Positions 13,332-25,125 of a stretch of 64,000 nucleotides of DNA are shown piece by piece. Below the pieces are notes generated by a model, which saw only the letters and a list, made by a program, of their open reading frames with translations, was not told where the DNA came from and did no database searches. The number at the start of each line of letters is the position of its first letter. Position 1 is the first letter of the stretch. The position numbers and the translations under genes were made by a program. This DNA is from Ulota crispa (lineage: Eukaryota; Streptophyta; Bryopsida; Orthotrichales; Orthotrichaceae), in assembly GCA_963920765.1 (NCBI GenBank), contig OY987250.1, forward strand, positions 124,001 to 188,000. Direction: 5' to 3'.

Positions 13332-14196
13332 GTTGATGTTATCTTCCTATGTGGGCACAATTAGTACATATAGGTTACTTTCTAGCCACATTGCTCAATG
13401 GCTAATTGGCAAGTGTTGTAAATGAGTTCATGATTAATCAAGGGAACTTTGCGTTTACAAGTGCAAGCCATAAGCCACTCTAAGTGCAGGGTTCAATTTT
13501 TGCATGCCTAAACCCTAACAATGAATGTCACTAATTCTACAACTAGTGGATGAATTTCTTCACATGTCATTATGAATTTGTAATGAACATAGGGTACAAA
13601 AAAAGATGATTTTTTTTTTTAAAAATGAAGTATAGGGTATATGAAATGCCTTCAATTTAAAAATTTGGGGAAATATAACCCTATGAAAATCTAAATAATT
13701 TTACCTACATAGCCCCTCCTCTTATAGGACCTTGCACGCACGTTACCCACGAAGACCCTATACAGTGCACTCCCCAAGGTCAAAAGACACACATCCAAAA
13801 AAAGTTTTGGACTCTTATATAATGATTATAGAAGCATTAACCATTTAATATTCATCAAAATTTGAAATTTCATTCATAGAATTTAAAATCTAGAATGATT
13901 GATCAAAAATAGAAATACTCTTGAAAACATCAAAAATGCCATCTATTTGAAGGAGAGAACATTTTTAGTTGCTTGAAATTGGAAATTTTGTAGCACTAGC
14001 AAATATTAAAGTGTTAATCTTTGAAAAAATTCTCTTTCATGATATTCAACTTGAATTGACATGAGTCAAATTGGGTTGGAAAGCAGACTTGCTTTTTGAT
14101 GAATTTTGCATTTATGTTTTTTCAAATCAATGATTTTTATTTGTTTTGGGCAGCCTGCAAAAAAGGGTAGCAACCACAAAATGGTCTGTTGGGCAT
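13332..14196. other. AT-rich spacer, nothing recognised
   Basis: No open frame of interest. A poly-T/poly-A tract sits at about 13,610-13,625. No repeats with other parts of the window were noticed. Confidence 0.5.
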
Positions 14197-14941
14197 TTAA
14201 CCCCTAAAGGACCACTTATCCCTACAGAGGACAAAAGGGATTTTGCGCATGTACTTATGACAAAACTACATTGTGTAATCTTTAAAACTTTTATGGAAGA
14301 TGGGAAATTCAAAGATTTGTGAGGGCATATAAATTTTTCCTCATTCCAACATTTATTGAAGAATTTAAAAATGTGTTTATGAGAATTTATTAGAATTTTT
14401 GTTTTGCAGGCAGCCCAAAAACTTCTTTAAGAATTGCATTTTCTTAAAATGAAAATTAGAGGTAAGTTCTTTAAACTTATGTATATGTGGGAAGCTTTCA
14501 ATCATCCAATTCTAATTGATGAGATGAAAGTTATGAGAGCTTTTAGTTTGCGAGTAGGTGTGGAAAACCTCAAAACTGCCTATATGCACACTAAAATTCT
14601 CATAACTTTCATCACAACAACTAGAATTGAATGATTCAAAACTTCCCACATATATGTAAGTCTAAAGAACTTACCTCAAATTAATATTTTTTTTAGAATG
14701 CAATATTTAAAGAAGTTTTTGGGCTGCCTGCAAAACAAAAATTCTCATGAATTCTCATAAATTCATTTTTAACTTCTTCAATAAATGTTGGAATGAGGAA
14801 AAATCTATATGCCCTCACAGATCTTTGAATTTCCCATCATCCATAAAAGTTTCAAAAAATTACACAAAGTAATTTAGTCATAAATACATGCCCAAAATCC
14901 CATTTGTCCCCCATAGGGACAAGTGATCCTTTAGGAGTTAA
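14197..14941. mobile_element. 745-bp fold-back element with TTAA ends
   Basis: Nearly the whole element is one inverted repeat, with arms at about 14,197-14,560 and 14,580-14,941 meeting in a short loop. Both ends start TTAACYCCTAAAGGAYCACT. Landmarks such as TTTTGTTTTGCAGGCAGCCC and CATTCCAACATTTATTGAAG occur inverted in the other arm. The TTAA at each end may be a target duplication, as in piggyBac-type elements, or may be part of the repeat. Short open frames inside are shadows of the hairpin. Confidence 0.75.
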
Positions 14942-17709
14942 GGTATAAAGGAAATCCCATCTATAGATGATGCCAACTCTTGAACTTGGACCATGCAAAC
15001 ACATAAAAATATCAAGAAAATAACATCAAAGCACTTAAAAAAACGGCATTTCTTTTCCTAAAATCCCAAATCCTCATTTTATCCAGTAATTGAAAACACA
15101 ACGATTGAAAGTGGTGACACAATCTTTTTCACATCACCAGTGAAACAATTCATGCATTAAATGAATCCAAGAGTAAGACAAAAAGTAATCATGAGACTCT
15201 TGTTGAGAAATATTGGAGGTGTGTAGGTCTAACGCAAATGAAATGTGTGCCACTATTTCTCACTTGTGGACTATCTAAAATCCATTGACAATGATCCGAC
15301 TTGATTGCGTTGGTTTGCAAAATGTCAAGAGACACTTCCAAAACATTGAAATATCTATTCATGTTTTGTAGGAAGTCCTAATGTAACAGTGGTTCCATTG
15401 AAAAGTTCCCATTGCCATGTGCACCTTGTCTTTTTTGGAAAACTACATTCCAGCTCATGATACATGGAAAGAAGTGCTATGGCACATGCAACATCTTTTT
15501 AGTTATGGTAACCTCATATAGTTGCCAAAATTCTAATTGTTGATGTCTTTCATGGGTTTTGTTTTTTAGCCTCTACCACAAGACTACATAATTCACTCAT
15601 ATTTTTAGAATTACTTCGATGATTTGAAAAATGTGAAGCATGTGCACTTTGAATATGGCACAAAAACTTTCACCAAGTTTTGGGTTGGGTATGCTTTTTT
15701 GATTTGTTGTTGTTAAGTCAAAAAAAAATCTTGCAATCTACTAAACATTGGACTTTGGTTCCATTTTGGATCTTGCTTACATGCTTGGTTGTTTGTTTGA
15801 TTGTTTGTTATCACCAATGCTTACACCATGTGTAATTGATCTCTACAACTCCACAAGTTTCTTTGAGAGTTGGAAGTTTTTGAAAGACAACTCCATTGTA
15901 AGTTCCACAAAGGCCATTGAATTTTCATCTAGAAATAATATGAATATAGTCTTTTGAAAGCTTTTTAGAGTATTCTTAACATTGACAAGTTCAAAAGGTA
16001 GCAAAAGACAATACAAAGTTTATGGGAATCTTTTTAAAGATAGAGAACTTCAAGACTATTTGTAGAACCCACAATGTGATTAAAGTTCATGAGGCTATTT
16101 TTGCTTTTCACTTACATTCTTACAAGTGGAGTGCATTTTCAATGAATTTTTGGAATGATGTGTGGCATGGATTAGGCCAATATTATAGTACAAAACACAA
16201 GAGCTTTTTGCAAGCCTTCCATATCCATAATTGTTGTTCTTGATGGTATTAGCATCATTGTGGATCTTGTTGTTTTTTTTTGTTTAAAAAGTGTATTACG
16301 GACTTTTAACTCTTTGATGACCAATTTGAGAATTGTCTATTGCACAAGATAACTACAACAAGCTCTATGGATTGCATTTATGAATTTATTATGTTTAAAA
16401 AATTTCATTTGAAAAATTGGCAAGCAAATTTTTGTTCTACATATCCATTGTACTTGCTTGGGGTGATATTTTTCTATGTTATTCTAGAGGCATTCATTAT
16501 ATAAGTTTTTTGATTGCATTGCAATTACCCCTCATTAGGTGAGGCTTTGCATAAACTCAAATTGTTGTCTTCTCCTTGGATTTTGTTGCTTTTGCCATCG
16601 TGAAACTGACCTCCAAAAACTACCATGATCAATTTTTGACAAAAGTTACCAAAAATGCACCTACCAATTGTTGCCTTGAATGTCATAGCTATGAATCACA
16701 ACCACCAATTCTAAACACTCAAGCACAAACACTCCCATCTCATACAAGTAAAATCTGAAAATTAAAAAGTTCTCCAAAGGAAGCTAGATTTGTTTTTGTG
16801 AAATTAAAAGAACCACCAATACTTTCACAAAAAACACATCCAAAAAATGTTCTCACACCCCTTCAAAAATGTTGCACAAAGAAGCCACCTATGACAAGAC
16901 TATGTCAATGTAGAAGTGCTGCAACCCCATCCCAAAACCCTATGCAAATAAAGATGCCACGTACACTATTTCAAAGTAAAGCAATAAAACTAAAGAAGAA
17001 AACAAAAATCAAATGCTCACCTATTAAACTGCCATATGCACACAAGATCTAAAGTGAGGCGGCCGCTAGATTTTTCTTCATCTTGCATTGTTTTGAGTTT
17101 TTGATTTATTGTTGTTGGAGCTTGTTCCAACTTCCAAGCATGGAGAAGAAGCACTTCTTCCTCTATGTGGCCGTGACGGGACATGAGAGAAACAAGTGGC
17201 ATTTATCTATTCAAACATTTAGAGGGATGGGGGAGGACTTTTTGAGGTGCTTGTTTTGGAAGGCAGCATTGGTTTCACTATAATGAAAAACAACTAGAGC
17301 TCCTTAAATGTAGTTATTTGTTTCTAACTTTTATTTCCAAGATGAGATACCAATGCACAATTTAATGTTTTTCAACCAATGTTTGAAATTGTTGATTTGA
17401 TTTCAATTAGATATACATGGCCATGGCATCCAACGACAACAAATGCAAAGATCTTGTTTAGTAGTTCAATATGTTGATATCATGTATCTTTTTTGGGAGG
17501 CCAATGCAATTACAACAAAGGCATCCATGTATGTTACAATCAAAGATCCAAATAATTGTTTGTCCCACACATGAGCAACTTGTGCATATATATTGAGCTT
17601 ACGTAAAAACCCTTTGTGCTTTGAATGTGCCTTGTTCTTTTGTTTCAAATTTGCATTTGAATACGTGCTCACTAGGTTTGCCAGATAAAATTAGAACTCA
17701 AACTCTGAA
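14942..17709. other. AT-rich spacer with possible coding fossil, no gene called
   Basis: Open frames at 15,748-15,957, 16,022-16,243, 16,576-16,758 and 16,798-17,052 (plus) lie in a row. Together they look like a heavily decayed coding sequence, the last one lysine/proline-rich. No domain can be named. A GCGGCCGC octamer at 17,059 stands out in the AT-rich context but has no clear meaning. Confidence 0.35.
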
Positions 17710-18038
17710 GGCCGGTTCAGTCTACGTCCCATGTCCCATTTGACAAAGTCCCACGGGAGTTTGAAATCCCATCTTTCTGGGCTAGAAAAGATGGGACGTG
17801 GGCTAAAAGATGGGTCGCCAAAATGCTAGACTCAATCTTGGAGTGAAGTCCCACTTTTTTTGGCGCCAAAACTTGGAAAAGTGCTGCCATGTAGGCTCCA
17901 TGTAAGCAAGTGGGATGTGGGACTTGGGACATAGTCTGAAATGCAAAGTCCCATCTTTTGCCTCTTCGCCAATTAGATTCTCAGATTTCTTCAAATTTCA
18001 GTGGGACTTAGGATGTGGAACGTAGTTTGAACCGCCCC
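17710..18038. mobile_element. MITE with GGNCGGTTCA termini
   Basis: The left end GGCCGGTTCAGTCTACGTCC matches the reversed right end GGGGCGGTTCAAACTACGTT. Similarity then continues into GTCCCAC-rich subterminal repeats (GTCCCATGTCCCA, GTGGGACTTGGGACA). Length is 329 bp with no coding frame. The G-rich terminus recalls PIF/Harbinger Tourist-type elements, but I cannot read a clean 3-bp target duplication, so the superfamily is uncertain. Confidence 0.65.
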
Positions 18039-18232
18039 TAAGGGTTACAAAGTTTTCAATAATCGTGACAAGCCAACGCCTGGTTTCTAGGATGAATCTG
18101 TGGTTACCAACTGTTGCAGGTGTGCAAGACTCTGCATCCGTTGCTTTCATTAATGCAAGGCCGGTTGAAAAACAGTGTAAAATGTTCAAAGCAAAATTTT
18201 GCTGACTGGGCCACCTAGAGAATGGGCTCGAG

Positions 18233-18642
18233 TAAGGTAGGAACACCCATACCCAACCATTTAAGGTTTTCGGGCACCTTAAGGTCTCGGAAAATTTCGG
18301 AAAAAAACCTGTAGGGTTAGCCTTTCAACAAGCTATCAAGGAACGTAATTTTTGTGGAAAAAAGTATTGTAGAGTATTTTATATTAAATCGCAAAACTGC
18401 AACTCAAAGGATGCTATAGGTAGCTCTAGACTACCCTTGGAAGTGCTTGAGTGTATTCCTATGAATGCATAGGAAGGTCCCAATCCCAACCGCCTCAAAA
18501 CAACTTAGCAACTGACATGTGACAAGATTTGCTTGTGCAAATGAAATTTAGTGCTCCACTTTAGGTTCAACAGTCCGTGGAAAACAGCCAAAAACTAGAG
18601 TGCAATATTGAGAGGTGGTCGCTGATGGGTGTGCCTACCTTA
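18233..18642. mobile_element. AGGTA-type MITE just upstream of RPL9 (TA duplication)
   Basis: The element spans 18,235-18,640 and is flanked by TA at 18,233 and 18,641. The left end AGGTAGGAACACCCAT and the reversed right end AGGTAGGCACACCCAT differ by one base. The right boundary is 281 bp before the RPL9 start codon, so the element forms the distal part of the gene's upstream region. No coding frame inside. Confidence 0.75.
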
Positions 18643-18923
18643 GTAACAAACCGCTCCAATTGGACACGGAGGAATGCTGGAGAACGACAGACGCACCGAA
18701 CGACCGGTATCGTACCGGGCGTGATACCGGGCGAGGTACCGGGATGCCGCGAGGCCCAGCCCTGGATTTCTTGGCCCGGCCCGGCGCAGAGGGGGCCGAC
18801 GCCAAGCAGGCTGAAGAGGAGCGGCGGCCGACGGGGGGAGCCCTCTTCTGCTTCCGAGCATCCGCTGTGCTGCCATCGCTGCAGCTGCGACAATCGGCCC
18901 CCGTCGTTCGCTCGGCAGCCACC
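18643..18923 (+). promoter_or_regulatory. GC-rich promoter/leader of RPL9 with 12-bp repeats
   Basis: A sharp rise in GC and CpG marks this segment. Three copies of TACCGGG occur at exact 12-bp spacing (18,713, 18,725, 18,737). A pyrimidine-rich CCCTCTTCTGCTTCC stretch at about 18,841 could be a transcription start of the type seen in ribosomal protein genes. No TATA box is evident. The RPL9 frame is open throughout this segment (see findings). Confidence 0.55.
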
Positions 18924-20288
18924 ATGAAGACGATCCAGGCGACGGAGACCATGGACCTGCCCGAGGGGGTGAAGGTGGAGATCAGGGCGAAGCAGATTAG
19001 GGTTTCGGGGCCTCGCGGCGTGCTCACTCGCAACTTCAAGCACCTCAATCTCGACTTCCAGCTGGTAGAGGGCGAGGGCGAGGGCGAGGGCGGCCGCAAG
19101 CTCAAGGTCGAGGCCTGGTTCGGCACCCGCAAGACCATGGCCGCCATTCGCACCGCCATCAGCCACGTGAACAACCTCATCACCGGCGTCACAAAGGGGT
19201 ACCGCTACAAGATGAGGTTCGTGTACGCCCATTTTCCCATCAACGCCAGCATCGGCGCAGACAAGGACAACATCGAGATCAGGAACTTCTTGGGCGAGAA
19301 GAAGGTACGCTTCGGATTCGGTGTCGCTCGGGGGGCTCGGGGAGGTTTTAGGGTTTTCGAGGTCGAAGGCCCGGTGTTGCAGAGCCGGAGACGGGCCACA
19401 GAGTGCCGATTAGGGCAATCTGAATGCGTAGAAATGCAGGGGTGGTGTTGGTCTTTCCCACGATGAAAGGCGAACGGCGGAGCTCCGGTGCTTGGCGTTC
19501 CCGGCCATACCCCATAAATTTGGAGCGGGATTAGGGTTAGGGCTTGGTGAGTTGTGCGTGGGGTGAGAATTTCGCATGGCTTGGCATTGTCTTGGCTGTG
19601 AGAGGTGAAGAATCTCGTCGCATGGCTTCTCCGGTTTTCCGCTGGTTTCCGCGGGGGAGAGCTGTTGGGTGCGGGGCTTTCACCTTTCTGTTGTGCCCAC
19701 TGGCTTGTGTGGAATTGACGGAAAATAGGTTCCCGAGGGGTTGGTCACGTCCGTCCATCTTTTGGTTTTTCCAAGTGCGCCAGCCAGGGTGCGCCAACGT
19801 TCGAGCCTTGTCCGCTTTGTCTGACCTAAGAACCGAGGGAGGGGGTTCGAAGCAGAGCAGTGCCCTCCCTCGGTTGTTGCGGAGAGTGATCACGTTGCAT
19901 GTGTTTTGTTGATCAGAAGAGTCTGAAGAGAATTGGAGTTGGTTTTGCAGGTGCGCCGAGTGGACATGTTGCAGGGTGTGACCGTGACCCGATCGGAGAA
20001 GGTCAAGGACGAGCTGGTTTTGGACGGGAACGACATCGAGCTTGTATCTCGATCATGCGCCCTCATCAACCAGGTATGCGGGGGGTTTGGGGTTTAGGGT
20101 TTCGGCAGTTTCAGCGACGAGCCAGCGATGAGCGATCGTGATGTTTGTTGTTTACGGAGGACTTTGAGAGGTGGCTGACATTGGTGGTGTTTGTTGGTAT
20201 CCAGAAATGCCATGTGAAGAAGAAGGACATCCGGAAGTTTCTGGATGGTATTTACGTGAGCGACAAGGGAACCATCGAGACCGAGTGA
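18924..20288 (+). CDS. RPL9: 60S ribosomal protein L9 (uL6), three exons
   Basis: Exons are 18,924-19,304, 19,951-20,073 and 20,205-20,288 (stop TGA), joining in phase 0 to a 195-residue protein, the usual length for plant RPL9. The first exon starts [18 protein letters not shown], contains the family-typical [15 protein letters not shown] and [11 protein letters not shown], and ends NFLGEKK. Exon 2 continues [12 protein letters not shown] and ends SCALINQ. Exon 3 encodes [22 protein letters not shown]. The protein is a structural component of the cytosolic large ribosomal subunit near the sarcin-ricin loop and stalk base. The start codon lies in GCCACCATGA, a near-ideal context. An EGEGEGEG run about residue 50-58 is a small local expansion of GAG/GGC codons. 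Introns of 646 and 131 bp contain TTAGGGTT telo-box-like words, which are common in ribosomal protein genes. Confidence 0.97.
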
Positions 20289-22898
20289 AATGGTGCAACT
20301 TCCACGTGTAACTCAATATATTCTATATAAACGCGGCGACTGGTGTGGCGAGCAATGTGGTCTCGGAGCGAGTGTCTGGTTTGTTTACGAGGTTTTACCA
20401 GCTGCCTGCCATGCTGCGTATTTGCAGCTGTTTTTTTTGAGTGAGTTTCCGGAGTGTAATCGGGAGGGTCCTTGACCAGCTTCTTGTTTGCGCGTGTTTT
20501 GGGAGGTCCTTGGTTTGAGTGGTTGAAGCTTTCTTATGCCATGTAGTGACGACCGAGGTCTTCTGCCTTGAGCTTTCCTTGTTTTTTTCTGGTTTCTAGC
20601 TTGCGGGCTTGAGGGTCGTATTTGTCCCTTGCATTCACCTAGCTCGCGAAGGGCCAGTATGGAATGGGTATGTCGGTCTTTCAACCATCACGGCATCTTT
20701 AATGAATTGTTGGTTTAAGTGGGATGCGTGACGTTTAATTGTCGTGAGTATCATGGAGGTTGGGAGCAATCGTGGCATAGTTCAAGTGTCGATTTAATCC
20801 CGCGGAGGACCTCGGGGGTAGTTCATAAGTGCAGCATTTCGGCACGGCTTACGTTTCATCTTCTAACAGGTGAAGGACTTTGGGTGTTTGGGTAGTTTCG
20901 GTAGTTTAAAGTTGCAAGGTGAGGAGGTGCTTCATGGTTTAGCCTGCGAGGATAGCTTAGTTTCGATCGTGAAAAAGAAGCTGGCACGCTGGTTCTATAG
21001 ATCTTGTCTATGCTTCCAGATAATGTGCATCTTTTTGGCTTTGCATTTATCTAAAGGCTTGGATTCTTTTGGTGAATTACCAACGTCTTTCTGGAAGCGG
21101 AAGCTCCACAATTTTCAAATCTAAAGAAATATATAGGAGAAGAAATGAGGTTCGGCCTGTCGTGTGAAATGTGTCCGTGTACTGTGGAGACTGTCTTTCG
21201 AAGTTTATTTGTACATCTGCTGCACAAAGCTGTTGAAGCATTTGCCTTCGAGAATTTGTATATTGGTCAGGCATTAGCTCTAGCATTTGGGATTGCTACG
21301 GTTATGCAAAGCTCAAGGTCTTTCCTTGAGTAATTAGATGATACAGGTACGAGATTTATTGATTGTGAAAGCACGAGTTTTCGTTGATCTACCTGGAAGT
21401 GTGATTGATATCGATCACGTCATTTAGTCGTCGTCATTATACGTATTTACCGTGTCCTTTCACACTTGGATTCTGCTATTTTTGCTTGGAGACGGCCATC
21501 GGTTTGGGAATGATTGGGCCTTCGTTTATTCATGAATATGGTTTTAGAGGAGATATTCTAACACCCCAGCGGTTTAGTTACATTGAGATTGTATTTGTTA
21601 GATTTGATTGAGATTGATATATGAAAAGAATGGAAAGCTTCACTCGCTTTGAAGAATACAATCCAGGGGCTGAATTATGTATGACTTGCTGGGAGTCTGC
21701 CATGGAGATATCAATTTATGTGATCAGTGATGTTTGTCAGTGATGTTTGTAAATATGAAACATCTTGATGTGATGCTTGTTTGGAGGATTTTGTGAAGGT
21801 GTAAGCTAGTAATATTCCAAGTAGTGTTGTTCTGGTCATCTAGTTCGTAGTTTATTATATTTTGTACTGTTGTTAGGTTGCGGTTCGTTTGGTTTACCAT
21901 GTGAGTGTTGGTGTGCTTAGTAGTTTTAGTTGTCTAAAGATTGTTGTTATTTCTTTTAGATGTATGTTGGCCTTGTTTTGGGCCTTGATGCGTTGTGATT
22001 TGCTGTTTAACCCCTCGACGCCACTGAAAAGGAGCTAAATTTTTGCCCCTTTGGCGTTGAGGGGTCAACGCCGAAGGGCTGAAATAACGACCCTGTCGAT
22101 TGCAAAAAAAAGGTGTGAGAGAGTGGATCTTTTCGATTTTTGCAATTTTTTTTTGTAGGTATGGGGGGTCACGGCTGTTCGAGGGGATCGTAAGATTCTT
22201 GGACCAAAGTACTGCAGAGATTTGTTGTGTTGGAGGGGAATTCTCCATGTTCAAAAACGAGGACAGGCAGTTGACTTGGAAGTGACTGGGAGAAGCTGGT
22301 CACTAGCAGTTCAGTGGGGCTAGGCCTCGGATCTGTCGAGGTTTAGCGCACTTCCCTCCTGGTCAGCTGGCCTGTGCAGGTCGAATTAACCAGCTCTCTA
22401 CTTAGAAGGGGCCAAGTCACCCACACTTACAGATTTGTTATGTGGAGCATTCGTGTCGGATGCTACTCAAAATTTGCAGGAACACGCCTAATCCGGCCTT
22501 TGTGCTATCATTCAATTTGGGGCGAATCCGATCACAGTAGGTTCCCCATTATTTCCCTACATGGACGAGGCAACCCAAAATCGACTACTTCAAGACCATA
22601 TCGGCCTTAGATTACAGTTTATAATTTGTCAATCCAGTCGGTGGATTTCCGAAACTAAACCATCACTAGGTTCCGGAAGTAGTTCGGTGTGCATTTCAAC
22701 GGTGAAGTCAACCCAAACTTAATATTGGGCATGCTATAAGCAGCAGACCCAAAGCATGTCACGTAAACGAGCTCTCATGAAAAAAAAGCACGGTGTTGAG
22801 GGATTAAAGACCATGGGATGGTAGCTATCAATTCAAGAAGAAGGTTCATGATTTTTTTTGTTTATATTTGAAGTTCAATACTTAACTCTTGCAAAATA
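20289..22898. other. RPL9 3' UTR and downstream spacer
   Basis: Sequence after the RPL9 stop keeps moderate GC to about 20.7 kb, then becomes AT-richer. No open frame shows a recognisable protein. A hairpin with arms ACCCCTCGACGCC and GGCGTTGAGGGGT occurs at 22,010-22,065. I could not place a single polyadenylation site with confidence. Confidence 0.45.
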
Positions 22899-24187
22899 CA
22901 GCGCCTTCCAAAAATGTTCAAATAGAAGCATATATATCAAACATTCAATGATTAGAAAAACAAAAAACAAATGTACCAACTTACAAATTCAAATTTAGTG
23001 AAAAAATATATGAAATATTTTACTGAAAATAAATTTCAGAATCACGAGCATCAAGAACAATGATAAATGGCATTTGAACATTTTTGGAACTCCATGAAGT
23101 GAATCACTCAATGTTTTGTCAACCTTTTTTTTGCTTCTATCATGGAAGCAATTTGGTGTGGCATGTTTTCTACAAACCTCCTACAATCATCTGCACTAAT
23201 AGAATAATAATTTTCATGTACTTGATTCCATAATTCAATTATTTTGCTTAGTGGGTGATCACATCAATAATAATTTTCATGTACTTGATTCCATAATTCA
23301 ATTATTCTGCTTAGTGGGTGATCACATCAATTTAATGCCTGTTTGAGAATTGCCCACAAATGTTTGATTGGATACAAGTCAGGTGATTGAGCTGGCCAAG
23401 GAAAGAGAGTAAATTGTTGTAAGTTGAGAAAACCACTCCATAATCATTTAGTAGAATGCACACAAGCATTATCCTACTGAAAAATAATAAAAGAAGGATC
23501 AAAATGAAACTTGGAAATTGTTCAATGCATGTTTTATTCCAAAATCTCTTGGTATTGATGTTGGTTTATGCGGTCTTCAACTTTGCATACCACTCCTAGT
23601 CCATGAATGGACATACTTCTCCAAATCATGATTCCTTTGCCACTATGTTTCATTGTTTGAGAAACAGTTCAAGATGACAATTGTTCTAAATCACGCATTC
23701 AACACAAAGACATTCCATCTAAACAAAAATAGTTAATGTTGGACTCATCGAAAGATAACTTGACTCTAATCATCTATACTTCAACGTTGGTGTACTCTAG
23801 CAAATTCTAAACGAACCCTAATATTTTCCTAGAAAGTTGAGGTTTTTTCTTCACTTGTGCATTCAAACCATGTTTACAAAGAGAATGTCTTACTGTGTTA
23901 GCACTCACTTGTACTCCAAAGTCTTTTTGTAACTGTCTAGATGCATCCGCTACAATACCCAATTGTCTTGTAGTAACTTTTAATACACACAATCTCTCCA
24001 TAGCTCTAGCCATCACACGTGGTCTACTGTAATGTCCAAGTTTTGCATCTGGAACATGTGCACATTGAATGTTATGAACACTACCTAAATTCACATGCAA
24101 AATCCTAGAATTTTTTCTCAATCCACATCCTCTCTGCAACATAGAAATGACATTCTCTCTTTGCTCAATTTACAATGCTCTAGGCAT
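22899..24187 (-). pseudogene. Tc1-type DD34E transposase relic
   Basis: Read from 24,187 (MPRAL) leftward to about 23,113. The N-terminus has the Tc1/Tc3 helix-turn-helix layout, then SRPRVMAR-like and VSANTVRHSLCKHGLNAQVKKK blocks. The catalytic core follows: VIFSDESNINYF (first D), HSGKGIMIWRSMS, FQ-DNACVHSTK (second D) and WPAQSPDLYPIKHLW, where the expected PIENLW glutamate is lysine. The C-terminus keeps a SADDCRRFVENMPHQIASMI-type end. Several stop codons and small indels break the frame. The downstream element end CAGCGCCTTCCAAAAATGTT at 22,899, preceded by TA, resembles Tc1 termini. The matching upstream end is not found. The gene is dead both by stops and by loss of the catalytic acid. 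Confidence 0.85.
23203..23328. repeat. 63-bp tandem duplication inside the Tc1 relic
   Basis: Two units, 23,203-23,265 and 23,266-23,328, differ at one base (TTTTGC versus TTCTGC). The unit is 21 codons, so it duplicates the peptide around IIELWNQVHENYY without shifting the frame. Confidence 0.92.
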
Positions 24188-24697
24188 TGTGTCTAGCTAT
24201 AAAAATTGAGGTAGAAGAATCAAAAACAATCTTGATAGAGCCCAAGTATAACCTGCAAGCACACAAAAACACACAGAGACAAAAACAAAATAGTGACAAA
24301 GGACAAAAGCAGTGAACATGCTATCCCTTCTTCTCTTTGTTATGGGGTTTCAAAAGTGTGCAAAAGTGACACTTGGCTTTTAACCAACCACATAGAGAAG
24401 TGCATGCATTTTCAAGAGATTAGTTAATAAAATTCACTATTAGTTAACTTGACTTGAAATTTAGGGATTTTGACAAATCTATATATATAAAAGAATCTCA
24501 TTTGGATGAAAAGTAAAATAGAGTAGAGTAAAATTAAAGTATGACAAATCAGTACAAGTTACATTGCAAGTTACACCACTCATGGCAAGTTACACTACTA
24601 CACTCTCTTTTATCCACTTCACTAGACATTAACAACAGGTCACTGGCAGTTGCACCATCACTAGCAGTTGCACCACAACTTCTTCTTGGCCAAAAGA
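24188..24697. other. Spacer between Tc1 relic and minisatellite
   Basis: No gene and no upstream Tc1 terminus seen. Short CAAGTTACA/CAGTTGCACCA repeats (24,555-24,680) precede the minisatellite. Confidence 0.45.
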
Positions 24698-24908
24698 GGG
24701 CATGGGGATAAGGAGGCACGGGGATAAGGGGCACGGGGATAAGGGGCATAAGGATAGGAGGCATAGGGATAGGGGGCACAAGAATTGGGGCACAAGAATA
24801 GGGAGGCACAAGGATAAGGGGCATGGAGATAGAGGGGCACGAGGATAGGGGGCACAAAGATAGGGGGCACAAAGATAGGAGGCATAGGGATAGGGGCACA
24901 AAGATAAG
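24698..24908. repeat. Degenerate 15-bp minisatellite
   Basis: About 14 copies of a unit like GGGGCACAAGGATAG with variants (GGCATGGGGATAAG, GGCACGAGGATAG). The opposite strand is open in more than one frame with proline/cysteine/leucine-rich peptides, as expected of a repeat rather than a gene. Confidence 0.9.
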
Positions 24909-25125
24909 TTTGCTATTGCAACAGCTTGTTTATTGCAAGGGTACTTTTGTTGCCTCCGTTGGTACAATGGATACGTAAATTAGTGTCATTATAAAAATAT
25001 GAGGATTTGAGCAGTGTCATGCCCTAGTTTGAACGTTTTTAGAAGACACTATAGTAACGTGCTCCTTGATATCTTCAACCAGTGCGTTATTTATAATTAA
25101 AACAATTGCTTGTTACATTTGCTCT

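Noticed and set aside
18567-19232. Minus-strand frames of 185-221 codons over RPL9 exon 1
   Set aside because: Antisense shadows of GC-rich coding sequence. RPL9 on the plus strand is unambiguous.
24549-24967. Overlapping minus-strand proline/cysteine/leucine-rich frames
   Set aside because: They come from a 15-bp repeat, whose length allows open frames in all phases. No gene signals.
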